From: Alphaproteobacteria bacterium
GTDB lineage: Bacteria; Pseudomonadota; Alphaproteobacteria; Bin65
Reading direction: 5' to 3'
Assembly: GCA_022819985.1 (NCBI GenBank)
Contig: JAJEGH010000010.1
Coordinates: 1 to 43,308 of the forward strand
Length of the DNA stretch: 43,308 nt
Shown here: positions 1 through 9,586 of the stretch, one piece after another
How the letters are laid out: the number at the start of each line of letters is the position of its first letter
Position numbering within the stretch: the stretch's first letter is position 1
Program-made: the position numbers and the translations under genes
Notes under the pieces: generated by a model
The model's database searches: none
What the model saw: only the letters and a program-made list of their open reading frames with translations
What the model was told of the DNA's origin: nothing

Positions 1-141
1 CGGTATCTCGCCTGCCATGGCTCACCCTCGGGCTTCCGTGGACGACGGCGCGAGGATAGAGCGCAGGGACCGGCTCGCCAAACGCTCCGCCTCTCTTCAA
101 CGGTGTGCTAAGGGAGGCTCAGAACCGGAGAGGGTACGGCC

Positions 142-1545
<1,404 letters not shown>

Positions 1546-1592
1546 GGCGCGGTGCGGCGATCGGGACCGGGCCGGGCCGGGCGGCAGATGGG

Positions 1593-1835
1593 TCAGACCG
1601 CGCAGCCCTCGGGCTTGAACACCCGTTCAATCGAGGCCGGGAATTTCGCCAGCCTGTCCGCCGGGCGGATCGGGCGGGGAACGAGGTTGCCGCCGCAGTT
1701 CGGGCAGATGCCGTTCAGCCGGGTATCCGCACAATCGGCGCAGAAGGTGCATTCGAAGCTGCAAATGCGCGCTTCGGCAGACTCCGGCGGCAGGTCCGCA
1801 TCGCAGCATTCGCAGCCCGGCTTGAGGATCAGCAT
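1593..1835 (-). CDS. DUF1272 small cysteine-rich protein
   Basis: An 80-residue protein with ten cysteines, nine of them in groups: C8/C10/C11, C25/C29, C32/C35 and C44/C47 (CPNC). This fits the DUF1272 family of small, probably zinc-binding proteins of unknown function. The ATG at 1835 is chosen because GGGAGGCG lies just upstream and the protein begins with the family's MLxLKPxCE start; a longer open frame upstream has no family resemblance. The start codon is only 15 bases from the ATG of the ribbon-helix-helix gene on the other strand, so the promoter region of each must overlap the other's coding sequence. Function unknown; the metal site is inferred from cysteine spacing. Confidence 0.85.
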   Translation of the reverse strand: MLILKPGCECCDADLPPESAEARICSFECTFCADCADTRLNGICPNCGGNLVPRPIRPADRLAKFPASIERVFKPEGCAV

Positions 1836-1850
1836 GGCGGTCGCCTCCCG

Positions 1851-2063
1851 ATGACGGACCCGGTCGTAAAGCGCTCGGTCACGATCCGTGGCCACCGGAC
1901 CAGCGTATCGCTGGAGGCGCCGTTCTGGGAAGCGCTGAAAGATATCGCAGCCGCCGAGGGTCGCTCGCTCGCCGGCCTGATCGCCGAGATCGACGAAGCA
2001 TCGGCCGGCAACCTCTCGAGCGCCCTGCGCGTGTATGTGCTGAAACGGCTGCGCGGGCCGTAA
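1851..2063 (+). CDS. Ribbon-helix-helix domain protein
   Basis: A 70-residue protein of the small ribbon-helix-helix family common in alphaproteobacteria. The first strand is KRSVTIRGHRTSVSLE (8-23), followed by helix FWEALKDIAAAEGRSLAGLI (26-45) and a second helix ending VYVLKRLR. Relatives are predicted dimeric DNA-binding proteins, mostly uncharacterised. The ATG is chosen by family length. Upstream lies the oppositely oriented DUF1272 gene, so transcription may come by read-through from fumC or from a promoter inside DUF1272. The downstream metallo-hydrolase gene starts 47 bases later. No toxin gene adjoins it, so I do not call it an antitoxin. Confidence 0.8.
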   Translation: MTDPVVKRSVTIRGHRTSVSLEAPFWEALKDIAAAEGRSLAGLIAEIDEASAGNLSSALRVYVLKRLRGP

Positions 2064-2110
2064 AAGGGCCGGCCCTGTCGCCACTCGAGTGAAGACCGGA
2101 GTAAAATTTC

Positions 2111-2902
2111 GTGGCCTCTCTTCCGCAGTACCGCATTTACGCCATCAAATATGCCGAGCGTATCGGCCGGCGGGCCGAGATGTTCCTGGGCGGCGATCCG
2201 CACGATGCGCCGATGGCGATGGACTATTTCGTCTGGGCCGTCGTCGATCCGGGCCGCGACCGGGCCTGGGCGGTCGATACCGGCTTCAGCGCAGCCGACG
2301 CCGCCCGGCGGCAGCGCACCCATCTGCGCGGCGCCGCCGAGGGGCTGGCGCTGATCGGGCTGGACGCGGCGGCGATCCGCGACGTCGTCATCACCCATCT
2401 GCATTACGACCATGCCGGAGGTTTCGCGGATTTTCCGGCTGCCCGATTTCACATCCAGGACGACGAGATGGCTTTCGCCACCGGTCGCTGCATGACCGAA
2501 CCGGCGATCGCCCACGCCTTCGAGGCCGACCATGTCGCCGCCATGGTCCATCGCGTGTTCGAGCGCCGGGTCGCCTTCCACGACGGCGAGGGCGAACTGG
2601 CGCCGGGGCTGACGCTCCACCGGGTCGGCGGGCACACGAAAGGCATGCAGATCGTGCGGGTGCATACCGCGAAGGGCTGGATGGTGCTGGCCTCCGACGC
2701 GGCCCATTACTACGAGAACCTGACCGACCGGCGGCCCTTCTGGATCGTCCACGATATCGAGGCGTATCTGGCTGCGCTGGACACCGCCCTGGCGCTGGCG
2801 GGCGGCCCGGACCTGGTGGTCCCCGGCCACGATCCGCTGGTCTTCGAACGCTTCCCGCCGGCGACCGGCGATCTTCGCGGCATCGTCCACCGCCTCGCCT
2901 GA
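2111..2902 (+). CDS. MBL-fold metallo-hydrolase, AHL-lactonase-like
   Basis: A 263-residue metallo-beta-lactamase-fold protein. Dinuclear metal ligands are visible: HLHYDH (H96, H98, D100, H101), H175 in GGHTKG, D196 in ASDAAHYY and H240 in VPGHDP. The order and spacing match the N-acyl-homoserine lactonase/AttM-like group, and the tyrosine-rich segment after D196 is typical of it. Many members hydrolyse other lactones, so quorum quenching is only a possibility. The start is GTG at 2111. There is no signal peptide, so it should be cytoplasmic. It ends convergently with the SirB1-like gene 42 bases away. The fold is certain, the substrate is not. Confidence 0.85.
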   Translation: MASLPQYRIYAIKYAERIGRRAEMFLGGDPHDAPMAMDYFVWAVVDPGRDRAWAVDTGFSAADAARRQRTHLRGAAEGLALIGLDAAAIRDVVITHLHYDHAGGFADFPAARFHIQDDEMAFATGRCMTEPAIAHAFEADHVAAMVHRVFERRVAFHDGEGELAPGLTLHRVGGHTKGMQIVRVHTAKGWMVLASDAAHYYENLTDRRPFWIVHDIEAYLAALDTALALAGGPDLVVPGHDPLVFERFPPATGDLRGIVHRLA

Positions 2903-2944
2903 CCGGAGGCGCTTGCAGGCCGGCTCGTTCGGGCAGCTTCGCCG

Positions 2945-3841
2945 CTAGTTCAGCTTCCGGCGCAGGTGCTGCATCAGGCGGGCGACCTGGCGCTGCCAGA
3001 CGCCGGCGCCGTCCAGTTCGGCGACCCTGCCCAAGGCGTCGAGCGCGTCCTTCGGGCGGCCGGTCTCGGCGTTCAGCACGCCCAGCGCGTGCCACAGCGC
3101 GGCCCGGTCCGGCGCGTAGAGCAGCATTCGCTCGACGGTCATGCGCGCGTCGTCCAGCCGGCCGGCCTGGATCAGCCGCAGCTTGATGTTGTTCTGCAGG
3201 CGCAGGAGGATGTCGCGGTTCGAGGCCGGCGCATAGTGATGCGGCTTTAACTCGGCGTCTTCGCCCTCGACCAGCTTGAGCAGGGCGCGCAGGCTGCCGG
3301 TTTCGACCGTCCCGCCGCTGTCGAACGGATCGACCATCAGCCGCTCCGGCCCGTCGCCCAGGCGGACCAGAAAATGGCCGGGGAAATTGACGCCTTCGGC
3401 CGGCCAGTCCACGGCGCGCGCCAGATGGAGCCAGAGGATGCTGAGCGCGATCGGCAGGCCGCGGCGGCGCTCGATAACCGCGAGCAGGTTGGCGTTGCGC
3501 AGGTCGTCGTAGCTTTCCGTGTCGCCGCGATAGTCGTGCCGGCCGTGCAGCACGCCGGCGATGGCGTCCGCCCGGGCGGCAAGCGGCAGGCCGGCGACGG
3601 GTACCGCGCGGCGCAGGTCGTCGGCGAGGCGGAGCAGGTGGTCGACCTCCCGGTCGAGCGATTGCCACGGTCGCTCCAGCGCAGCGAGCGCCAGGCACGC
3701 CCCGGTCAGGTCGATGGCCGCATCCGGCACGCCGCCCAGCGCCTTCAGCCACGCTTCGGCGGCATCGGGATCGGCAAAGGCGCGGTAGCGCGTCGCGTCG
3801 AACGAACCGGTCACTTTCGCTTCTTCAGGCCTGCCAAGCAT
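2945..3841 (-). CDS. SirB1-family transglutaminase-like/TPR protein
   Basis: A 298-residue protein with the SirB1 (transglutaminase-like) domain in the first two-thirds and tetratricopeptide-like repeats at the end. Seen directly: the block NLLAVIERRRGLPIALSILW followed by GVNFPGHFLVRLGD, which is the conserved core, then helical repeats around APASNRDILLRLQNNIKLRL and VERMLLYAPDRAALWHALG. I chose the ATG at 3841, which overlaps the end of yraN by 17 bases; a frame open further upstream lacks family similarity. It is the last gene of the leftward rsmI-yraN block and probably cotranscribed. Biochemical function is not established for the family. Confidence 0.85.
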   Translation of the reverse strand: MLGRPEEAKVTGSFDATRYRAFADPDAAEAWLKALGGVPDAAIDLTGACLALAALERPWQSLDREVDHLLRLADDLRRAVPVAGLPLAARADAIAGVLHGRHDYRGDTESYDDLRNANLLAVIERRRGLPIALSILWLHLARAVDWPAEGVNFPGHFLVRLGDGPERLMVDPFDSGGTVETGSLRALLKLVEGEDAELKPHHYAPASNRDILLRLQNNIKLRLIQAGRLDDARMTVERMLLYAPDRAALWHALGVLNAETGRPKDALDALGRVAELDGAGVWQRQVARLMQHLRRKLN

Positions 3842-4196
3842 TGGGCAAATGTAGCGGCAGGCGGCCCGGCGTGACCAGCACGACATCGAAGCGGACGGTG
3901 AGCCGCGCCAGCCCCGGCCGGGCCGAGAGCAGCCAGCCGGCGGCGTTGACCAAACGGCGCTGCTGGGCGGGCGCGACCGCGCTGCCGAGGTCGCCGGCGT
4001 TCGGCCGGCGCTTGACCTCGACGATGGCGAGCGTGCCGCCGCGCCGGGCGGCGATGTCGATCTCGCCGAGCGGCGTGCGCAGATTCTGCGCCTCGATCCG
4101 GTAGCCCTTGCAGCGCAGGAACCAGGCGGCGGCCGTCTCGGCGCGCAGGCCCGCGCGCCGGGCCCGCCGGCGTTTCTCGCTCCCTTTTCCCGTCAC
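3825..4196 (-). CDS. yraN: UPF0102 YraN-family endonuclease-like protein
   Basis: Member of UPF0102, small proteins with a restriction-endonuclease-like fold and no settled function. The core is visible: GLRAETAAAWFLRCKGYRI, then LGEIDIAARRGGTLAIVEVK, where the E-I-D and E-V-K residues correspond to the nuclease-like catalytic positions. The start is taken as GTG at 4196, giving 123 residues (family about 120) and leaving 10 bases after the rsmI stop; an ATG at 4304 would overlap rsmI by almost 100 bases and adds a non-conserved arginine-rich tail. The rsmI-yraN order is widely conserved. Confidence 0.88.
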   Translation of the reverse strand: MTGKGSEKRRRARRAGLRAETAAAWFLRCKGYRIEAQNLRTPLGEIDIAARRGGTLAIVEVKRRPNAGDLGSAVAPAQQRRLVNAAGWLLSARPGLARLTVRFDVVLVTPGRLPLHLPNAWQA

Positions 4197-4206
4197 GGCC
4201 GCCGGC

Positions 4207-5130
4207 TCATCGATCCGCCGGGCCACGTTCCCGGGACAGCGCGAGCGCGCGCCGGTAAACGGTTCGCCGCGGCATTCCCGTCGATCCGGCGACGGCGTCG
4301 GCAACCGAGCGGACGCTGTCGCCGGCCGCGAAGCCCGCCCGGATCAGGGCGTCTATGTCCTCCTCGGTCCCACTACCGCCCCTGGCGTCCGGCCGTCCGC
4401 CCGCGACCCCGCCCACAACAACAACGATCTCGCCCTTCGGCGCGCCGTCCCACGCTGCCGCCAGGTCCGCCAGCGTACCGCGCCGGACTTCCTCGTAGCG
4501 CTTGGTCAGTTCGCGCGCCACGGCCGCCGGCCGGTCGCCCAGAATATCGGCCATCGCGCGCAGGCTCGCCGCCAGCCGCGGGCCGCTCTCGTAGAAGATC
4601 AGGGTGCAGGTCTCGGCGGCGAGCGCCTCGAGCTGCCGGCGGCGTTTGCCGTCTTTGGGCGCAAGGAAGCCGACGAAGCGGAACCGGTCGGTCGGCAGGC
4701 CGGAGACCTGCAGCGCGGCGATCGCGGCGGTCGGGCCCGGCACCGCCTCGACCCGGTGGCCCGCCGCGATGGCGTCCCGGACCAGCCGGTAGCCGGGGTC
4801 GGAAATCAGGGGCGAGCCGGCGTCGCTCACCAGCGCCACACTCTTGCCTGCTTTCAGCGCTTCAAGAATTGCCGGGCGCTGCCGGGCCGCGTTGTGGTCG
4901 TTGTAGGACCGCAACCGGGCCGCGATGCCGTAACGGGCGAGCAGCCGGCCGGTCACCCGCGTGTCCTCGCAGACCACGAGATCGGCCTGGGCCAGGGTAT
5001 CGAGCGCGCGCAGGGTGATGTCGCGCAGGTTGCCGATGGGCGTCGCGACCGGATAGAGGCCCGGAGCAAGAGGCGCTGCGAGGGGCGCTCCGGGGTGCGG
5101 GGCGGCCGGTTCGTGCGGCGGTTCGGTCAT
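4207..5130 (-). CDS. rsmI: 16S rRNA (cytidine-1402 2'-O)-methyltransferase
   Basis: SAM-dependent enzyme that 2'-O-methylates C1402 in the decoding centre of 16S rRNA. The tetrapyrrole-methylase fold is clear: YPVATPIGNLRDITLRALD near residue 27, CEDTRVTGRLL, the GSPLISDPGYRLV loop and VPGPTAAIAAL. The protein is 307 residues including a proline/alanine-rich N-terminal tail of about 20 and a C-terminal domain ending in a helix-turn-helix-like segment. It heads the leftward rsmI-yraN-sirB1-like block and is divergent from the LpoA-like lipoprotein gene, a pairing common in proteobacteria. Confidence 0.96.
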   Translation of the reverse strand: MTEPPHEPAAPHPGAPLAAPLAPGLYPVATPIGNLRDITLRALDTLAQADLVVCEDTRVTGRLLARYGIAARLRSYNDHNAARQRPAILEALKAGKSVALVSDAGSPLISDPGYRLVRDAIAAGHRVEAVPGPTAAIAALQVSGLPTDRFRFVGFLAPKDGKRRRQLEALAAETCTLIFYESGPRLAASLRAMADILGDRPAAVARELTKRYEEVRRGTLADLAAAWDGAPKGEIVVVVGGVAGGRPDARGGSGTEEDIDALIRAGFAAGDSVRSVADAVAGSTGMPRRTVYRRALALSRERGPADR

Positions 5131-5141
5131 CGGGCGCGGCG

Positions 5142-5170
5142 TTTACAACAATTCCGCCAGTCACTACCTT
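5142..5170 (+). promoter_or_regulatory. Candidate sigma-70 promoter for the lipoprotein gene
   Basis: TTTACA (5142-5147) and TACCTT (5165-5170) are separated by exactly 17 bases in the rsmI/lipoprotein divergent gap. Transcription would start near 5177, about 60 bases ahead of the GTG at 5238. Predicted by eye from consensus only. Confidence 0.4.
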
Positions 5171-5237
5171 GGCTGCGGGGCTTCGGATACATGGCTTCGG
5201 ACCAGTTCTTTACGGGCAGGACAGACGGGAGCGAAAG

Positions 5238-6470
5238 GTGACGGTAGCCCATGCAGGCCCGCCCATAAAGGCGGGGAGCGGTACAGCCCGGACCCCGGCG
5301 ACCGCAGCTGGTCCGGCGCGCCGGCCGTGCGCGATGCCCGTCTTGCTGTTTTCGCTCGGCCTGGCCCTGGCGGCGTGCACCGGCAAGGGCACGACCGGCA
5401 CGGCCGACCGTCAGCCGGTGCGCCCTGCTGCCGACGACGGGCAGATCAGGGTGGCGCTGCTGCTGCCGATGTCCGGCCGCTACGCCGCGGTCGGCGCCTC
5501 GATGGAAAACGCCGCCCACATGGCGGTGGTGGAATCCGGCACGCGCAGGCTCACCGTCCTGTCCTTCGACACCGGCGGAACGGCGAAAGGCGCGGCAGCG
5601 GCGGCGCGCAAGGCCATCGCGGCCCGCGCCCGGCTGATCGTCGGCCCGCTGTTCCGCGAAGCGGTGGCGGCGGTCAAGCGCCCGGCGGCCAGGGCCCGCC
5701 TCAATGTGCTCGCCTTCTCGAACAGCGAGAGCGTGGCCGGCGGCAACGTGTTCCTGCTCAGCTTCCTGCTGCGCCAGCAGGTCGACCGGATCGTCCGCTA
5801 CGCCGCGGTCAACGGCTTTGCCGAGATCGGCGTCCTGGCGCCGGAGTCGGCGACCGGCGAGCGCATCGTCACATATGCCGAGGCGGCGGCGCAGCGCCAC
5901 GGCGCGGAAATCCGGCGCACCGCCTTCTATTCCGGCCGGATCGCCGACATGCGCAAGCGCGTCGAAACCTTTGCCGAGGAGCCGGACTACCGGGCCGTGT
6001 TGATCCATGCCGGCGGCGACAACTTGCGCAGCCTGGCCGGCCTGCTGGCGTTCAACGACGTGCTGCCGCCGGATTACCGGTTCCTGGGCACGTCGCGCTG
6101 GAACGATCCCAGCGTGCACGCCGAACGCCATTTGCGCGGCGGCTGGTTCGCGGCGCCGGCGCCGGAAACCGCCGCCCGCTTCACCGGTCGCTACGAGAGC
6201 ATCTTCAAGGCGAAGCCCGACCGGTTCGCCAGCATGGCCTACGATGCGATCGCGCTGGCGGCGGCCCTGGCGAAGCGGGCGCTGCCGAAGCGCAGCCCGT
6301 TCACCCGGCGCGCACTCACCGACCCGAACGGCTTCCTGGGCGCGGACGGCATATTCCGGTTCCGCGAGAACGGCCTGATCGAACGCGGCCTCGCGGTGCT
6401 GGCGGTGGAGCGCAGCCGCTTCGAGACGATCGACCCGGCGCCCGACAGCTTCGCCATCGGCACGAACTGA
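5238..6470 (+). CDS. Penicillin-binding protein activator, LpoA/LppC-like lipoprotein
   Basis: A 410-residue predicted outer-membrane lipoprotein with a periplasmic-binding-protein (type I) fold, of the LpoA C-terminal-domain family, which in E. coli activates the peptidoglycan synthase PBP1A. The domain begins IRVALLLPMSGRYAAVGASM and includes IVGPLFREAV and the AFSNSESVAGGNVFLLSF block typical of the alphaproteobacterial branch. The start is taken as GTG 5238, preceded by GGAG, because it gives a twin-arginine n-region, a hydrophobic core and the lipobox LAAC (residues 44-47, lipidated C47). The N-terminal TPR half of E. coli LpoA is missing, as usual in this branch. Activation of a particular synthase is inferred. 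Confidence 0.85.
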   Translation: MTVAHAGPPIKAGSGTARTPATAAGPARRPCAMPVLLFSLGLALAACTGKGTTGTADRQPVRPAADDGQIRVALLLPMSGRYAAVGASMENAAHMAVVESGTRRLTVLSFDTGGTAKGAAAAARKAIAARARLIVGPLFREAVAAVKRPAARARLNVLAFSNSESVAGGNVFLLSFLLRQQVDRIVRYAAVNGFAEIGVLAPESATGERIVTYAEAAAQRHGAEIRRTAFYSGRIADMRKRVETFAEEPDYRAVLIHAGGDNLRSLAGLLAFNDVLPPDYRFLGTSRWNDPSVHAERHLRGGWFAAPAPETAARFTGRYESIFKAKPDRFASMAYDAIALAAALAKRALPKRSPFTRRALTDPNGFLGADGIFRFRENGLIERGLAVLAVERSRFETIDPAPDSFAIGTN

Positions 6471-6488
6471 ACGCCCGGCGCGCGCCGA

Positions 6489-7739
6489 TCACCGCAGGAT
6501 CGCGGCAAGCACGGCGTTGAGGCGCTGGCGGCCGGCGGGGGTGGCGCGCAGCCGGTCCGGTTCGTCCTCCAGCAGGCCGGCTTCGGCGAGGCGGGCGACG
6601 GCGTCCCGGTCCAGGGCGGCCCAAACATCGTCCGGGATGCCTTCCGGATCGTCGCTCAGGGCGGCGAGCCGGGCGAGCGGCACGCCTTCCGCCGTACGCA
6701 AGCCCATCATGACGGCCTCGACGATGGCTTCGGCGCCGGAAACGACCGTGGAGCCGCTTTCCGTCGCCAGCGGATCGTCCGTCCGCAGCGCCCGTCCCAG
6801 CCACACCTCGGGCGCGCGGTGGTGCCGGGTGGCGTGGCGCACGCCGGCGAGGGTCAGCCGGCCGTGGGCGCCGGGGCCGATCCCGGCATAGTCGCCGTAG
6901 CGCCAGTAGGTCAGGTTGTGGCGCGATTCGGCGCCGGGCCGGGCGTGGTTGGAGATCTCGTAGGCCGGCAGGCCGGCGGCCTCCGTTACCTCCTGCGCGG
7001 TTTCATACAAGCCCCCGGCCGTGTCGTCGTCCGGCGTCGCCAGCTCGCCGCGGGCCCATTGCGCGTGGAACGCCGTGCCCGGTTCGACCGTGAGCTGGTA
7101 GAGCGAGAGATGGTCGCCCGCCTCGGCCAGCGCGCCGCGCAGTTGCCGCCGCCAGTCCGCCGCCGTTTGCCCCGGCAGGGCGTAGATCAGGTCGAAGCTG
7201 AAGCGGCCGAAATACCGCCGCGCCAGCCGCAGGGCCTCGCGCGCGTCGCCGGCCGAATGGTGACGGCCGAGAAACTGCAATTCCCGGTCGTCGAAACTCT
7301 GCACGCCGATCGAGACCCGGTTCACGCCGGCCGCGGCGAAGCCGGAGAAGCGCTCCCGGTCGACCGCCGCCGGATTGGCCTCCAGCGTGATCTCGGCGGC
7401 GCGCTCCAGCGTCCAGGCTTCGGCGACCGCTTCGATAATCGCGCCCGCGGTCTCCGGCGGCATCAGGCTCGGCGTGCCGCCGCCGAAATACAGGCTCGTC
7501 ACGCGCCGCGGGCCGGTCCGCGCGGCGCAGGCCCGGATCTGCCTGAGATACGCCGCCTGCCAGGCTGCGATGTCGATGCGCTCCCGGACATGGGAGTTGA
7601 AATCGCAATAGGGGCATTTCGACAGGCAGAACGGCCAGTGGATATAGACCGCCAGATCGTCCGGCGCGCACGCTTTCTCCCCCTCCCCTTGGGGGAGAGG
7701 GATTCGGAGTTGCGATGGCGACAGAAGGGGTGCCGTCAT
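6489..7739 (-). CDS. hemW: Radical SAM heme chaperone HemW
   Basis: Oxygen-independent coproporphyrinogen-oxidase-like protein of the HemW group, which binds heme and a 4Fe-4S cluster and delivers heme to membrane enzymes. Seen: the radical SAM motif [11 protein letters not shown] (C38, C42, C45), the [12 protein letters not shown]-binding stretch, and the HemN-type C-terminal domain. The protein is 416 residues. The ATG overlaps the rdgB stop as ATGA, supporting this start and cotranscription. Odd feature: residues about 7-22 ([16 protein letters not shown]) are encoded by a palindromic intergenic-type repeat, so the N-terminal tail looks like an inserted repeat rather than family sequence. 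True CPDH activity is unlikely for this group. Confidence 0.94.
   Translation of the reverse strand: MTAPLLSPSQLRIPLPQGEGEKACAPDDLAVYIHWPFCLSKCPYCDFNSHVRERIDIAAWQAAYLRQIRACAARTGPRRVTSLYFGGGTPSLMPPETAGAIIEAVAEAWTLERAAEITLEANPAAVDRERFSGFAAAGVNRVSIGVQSFDDRELQFLGRHHSAGDAREALRLARRYFGRFSFDLIYALPGQTAADWRRQLRGALAEAGDHLSLYQLTVEPGTAFHAQWARGELATPDDDTAGGLYETAQEVTEAAGLPAYEISNHARPGAESRHNLTYWRYGDYAGIGPGAHGRLTLAGVRHATRHHRAPEVWLGRALRTDDPLATESGSTVVSGAEAIVEAVMMGLRTAEGVPLARLAALSDDPEGIPDDVWAALDRDAVARLAEAGLLEDEPDRLRATPAGRQRLNAVLAAILR
7677..7701. repeat. C/G-rich palindromic repeat inside the hemW start
   Basis: CTCCCCC (7677-7683) and GGGGGAG (7691-7697) form a stem with a 7-base loop. The composition matches the palindromes between dnaK and dnaJ, but here it lies within hemW and is translated as IPLPQGEGE. 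Confidence 0.6.
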
Positions 7740-8347
7740 GCCGCGGCGCGCCAGGCGGCAAGCAGTCTGGCGAAGGCGCGGGCCCGGTGGCTGATCGCGT
7801 GCTTGGCCGCCGGTTCCATTTCGCCGAAGGTCGCCTCGCGGCCGTCGGGCACGAAGATCGGATCGTAGCCGAAACCGCGCCCGCCGCGCGGCGGCCAGAC
7901 CAGACGGCCTGTCACCGTGCCTTCGAACACCGCCTCGCTTCCGTCCGGCCGCGCCAGCGCCAGCGCGCAGACGAAGGCGGCGCTTCGGTCGGCCGTGTCG
8001 CCGAGCTTCCGGTGCACCTTCGCCATCGCCGCGGCGAAATCCCGCTCCGGCCCGGCCCAGCGCGCCGAATGGATGCCCGGATCGCCGCCCAGCGCGTGCA
8101 CCGCGAGGCCCGAATCGTCGGCCAGCGCAGGGAGGCCCGCCGCCGCGGCCGCCGCGCGAGCTTTCAGCAGCGCGTTGCCGGCGAAGCTGTCTTCAGTTTC
8201 CTCCGGCTCGGGCAGGCCGAGTTCGCCGGCGGAGCGCACCTTCACCGCCAGCGGCGCCAACAGGTCGCCGATTTCGCGCACCTTGCCCGCATTGTGGCTG
8301 GCGACGACGATCTCGCCGGCGAGCGGGAAGGGCGAGGGCGGCGCCAT
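7736..8347 (-). CDS. rdgB: XTP/dITP diphosphatase (RdgB/HAM1)
   Basis: Pyrophosphatase that removes non-canonical purine triphosphates (dITP, XTP) from the nucleotide pool. The 203-residue product shows the family in order: [17 protein letters not shown] at the N-terminus, [20 protein letters not shown] with the catalytic acidic pair, [12 protein letters not shown], and the closing [14 protein letters not shown] chose ATG 8347 for family length. It lies 8 bases after the rph stop and overlaps hemW by 4 bases. The rph-rdgB-hemW order is standard for alphaproteobacteria and indicates one operon. Confidence 0.96.
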   Translation of the reverse strand: MAPPSPFPLAGEIVVASHNAGKVREIGDLLAPLAVKVRSAGELGLPEPEETEDSFAGNALLKARAAAAAAGLPALADDSGLAVHALGGDPGIHSARWAGPERDFAAAMAKVHRKLGDTADRSAAFVCALALARPDGSEAVFEGTVTGRLVWPPRGGRGFGYDPIFVPDGREATFGEMEPAAKHAISHRARAFARLLAAWRAAA

Positions 8348-8355
8348 GTCGGGCG

Positions 8356-9093
8356 CTAGCCGACCGCGTCCCGCTGCAGGGCGCACAGCTCGCCGACGCC
8401 CCGCTTCGCCAGGGCCAGCAATTCGTCGAACTGGCGCTCGGAAAACGGCCTGTCCTCCGCCGTCGCCTGGACCTCGATCAGCCCGCCGTCGCCGGACAGG
8501 ACGAAATTGGCATCGGCCTGGCAGGCGCTGTCTTCGGCATAGTCCAGGTCCAGCACCGTCTCGCCCCGGTAGATGCCGCAGGAAACCGCGGCGACCTGGC
8601 CGGTCAGGGGGCTCTCGTCGATCTCGCCCTTGTCGATCAGCCACCCGAAAGCCTGGTGAAGCGCCACCCAGGCGCCGGTGATCGCGGCCGTGCGGGTGCC
8701 GCCGTCGGCCCGGAGCACGTCGCAGTCCACGGTGATCTGGCGCTCGCCGAAACCTTCCAGGTCGGTCACCGCGCGTAGCGAGCGGCCGATCAGGCGCTGG
8801 ATCTCCTGGGTCCGGCCGCTCTGTTTGCCGCGCGCCGCCTCCCGGTCGGTCCGGCTGTGGGTCGAGCGCGGCAGCATGCCGTACTCCGCGGTCACCCAGC
8901 CGCGTCCGGTGTTGCGCAGGAAGGGCGGCACCCGCCCGATCACCGAGGCGGCGCACAGCACATGGGTGCCGCCGAAGCGGACCAGGCAGGAGCCTTCGGC
9001 ATGGCCGGCCCAACCGGGTTCGAGCGTCACCGCGCGCATCGCGTCGCGCGCGCGGCCGGACGGTCTGCCGGAGGGTTTCCCGGACGAATTCAT
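8356..9093 (-). CDS. rph: Ribonuclease PH
   Basis: Phosphate-dependent 3'-5' exoribonuclease that trims tRNA 3' ends; forms a hexameric ring. The 245-residue product has [51 protein letters not shown], and the phosphate/active-site region [20 protein letters not shown] followed by [13 protein letters not shown], all diagnostic. ATG 9093 ([14 protein letters not shown]) is chosen over longer upstream frames because family members start just before this arginine-rich stretch. First gene of the leftward rph-rdgB-hemW operon, in the usual divergent relation to hrcA except for a small antitoxin-like gene between them. Confidence 0.97.
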   Translation of the reverse strand: MNSSGKPSGRPSGRARDAMRAVTLEPGWAGHAEGSCLVRFGGTHVLCAASVIGRVPPFLRNTGRGWVTAEYGMLPRSTHSRTDREAARGKQSGRTQEIQRLIGRSLRAVTDLEGFGERQITVDCDVLRADGGTRTAAITGAWVALHQAFGWLIDKGEIDESPLTGQVAAVSCGIYRGETVLDLDYAEDSACQADANFVLSGDGGLIEVQATAEDRPFSERQFDELLALAKRGVGELCALQRDAVG

Positions 9094-9151
9094 GGGGGCA
9101 GCCTTCAACGGTAAGCGGGGCCGGCACTCTAGCCCGGAACTCTCTTCCCGG

Positions 9152-9388
9152 TCACGCGGCACTGTCCCGCGAGCGGTCTGCCCGGATGACCTCCGTGCTG
9201 TCGACCGACGAACGGAGCCGCCGGCGCAGCGCTGCGGCTTGCACAGTGAAATCCGTTGCCGTGCCGAGCAACGAGGCACGCAGAATTTCCCGGTGTTCCG
9301 CCTCGGCGGACCGCCCGTTGGCTGCAGCCCTTCGTTTGAGCGCGTTGACTATGTTCCGGCTCACATTCCGTACCGTTAGCCGAGCCAT
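9152..9388 (-). CDS. FitA-like ribbon-helix-helix antitoxin, no partner toxin
   Basis: A 78-residue protein whose first 40 residues match the FitA-type antitoxins: [20 protein letters not shown], then [16 protein letters not shown]. In characterised pairs this Arc-like domain binds the operator and the C-terminus neutralises a FitB/VapC PIN-domain nuclease encoded just downstream. Here the stop at 9152 is only 58 bases from the rph start and no PIN reading frame exists on either side. No strong ribosome site precedes the ATG at 9388. It may be a solitary remnant, a stand-alone regulator, or an antidote acting on a toxin elsewhere. Confidence 0.82.
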   Translation of the reverse strand: MARLTVRNVSRNIVNALKRRAAANGRSAEAEHREILRASLLGTATDFTVQAAALRRRLRSSVDSTEVIRADRSRDSAA

Positions 9389-9500
9389 TTCTTGTGCCCG
9401 CGCCGGTGCGCCTGAATTGCCGCCGCAAAAAGAGCCGTTCCGCCGGTTCGGCAATCCGAACGTGGCAATGCTTCCAAACCGACCCGGCAAGCACGCCGGA

Positions 9501-9529
9501 TTGACCGCAATTTCCGCACTGCCTAGTTT
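9501..9529 (+). promoter_or_regulatory. Candidate sigma-70 promoter for hrcA-grpE
   Basis: TTGACC (9501-9506), a 17-base spacer and TAGTTT (9524-9529) lie 57 bases ahead of the hrcA ATG. I found no inverted repeat resembling CIRCE (TTAGCACTC-N9-GAGTGCTAA) here. Confidence 0.5.
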
Positions 9530-9586
9530 TTCGCCGCGTCTCCCCCGGCTGCCCCCTCCCGATCCAACGGACTGCGCCATTTCGCC

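Noticed and set aside
2111..2902. Firm call of a quorum-quenching AHL lactonase
   Set aside because: The metal ligands fit, but many relatives act on other lactones or esters and there is no quorum-sensing gene nearby.
9389..9586. Possible CIRCE operator upstream of hrcA or dnaK
   Set aside because: No TTAGCACTC-N9-GAGTGCTAA-like inverted repeat found in either upstream region.
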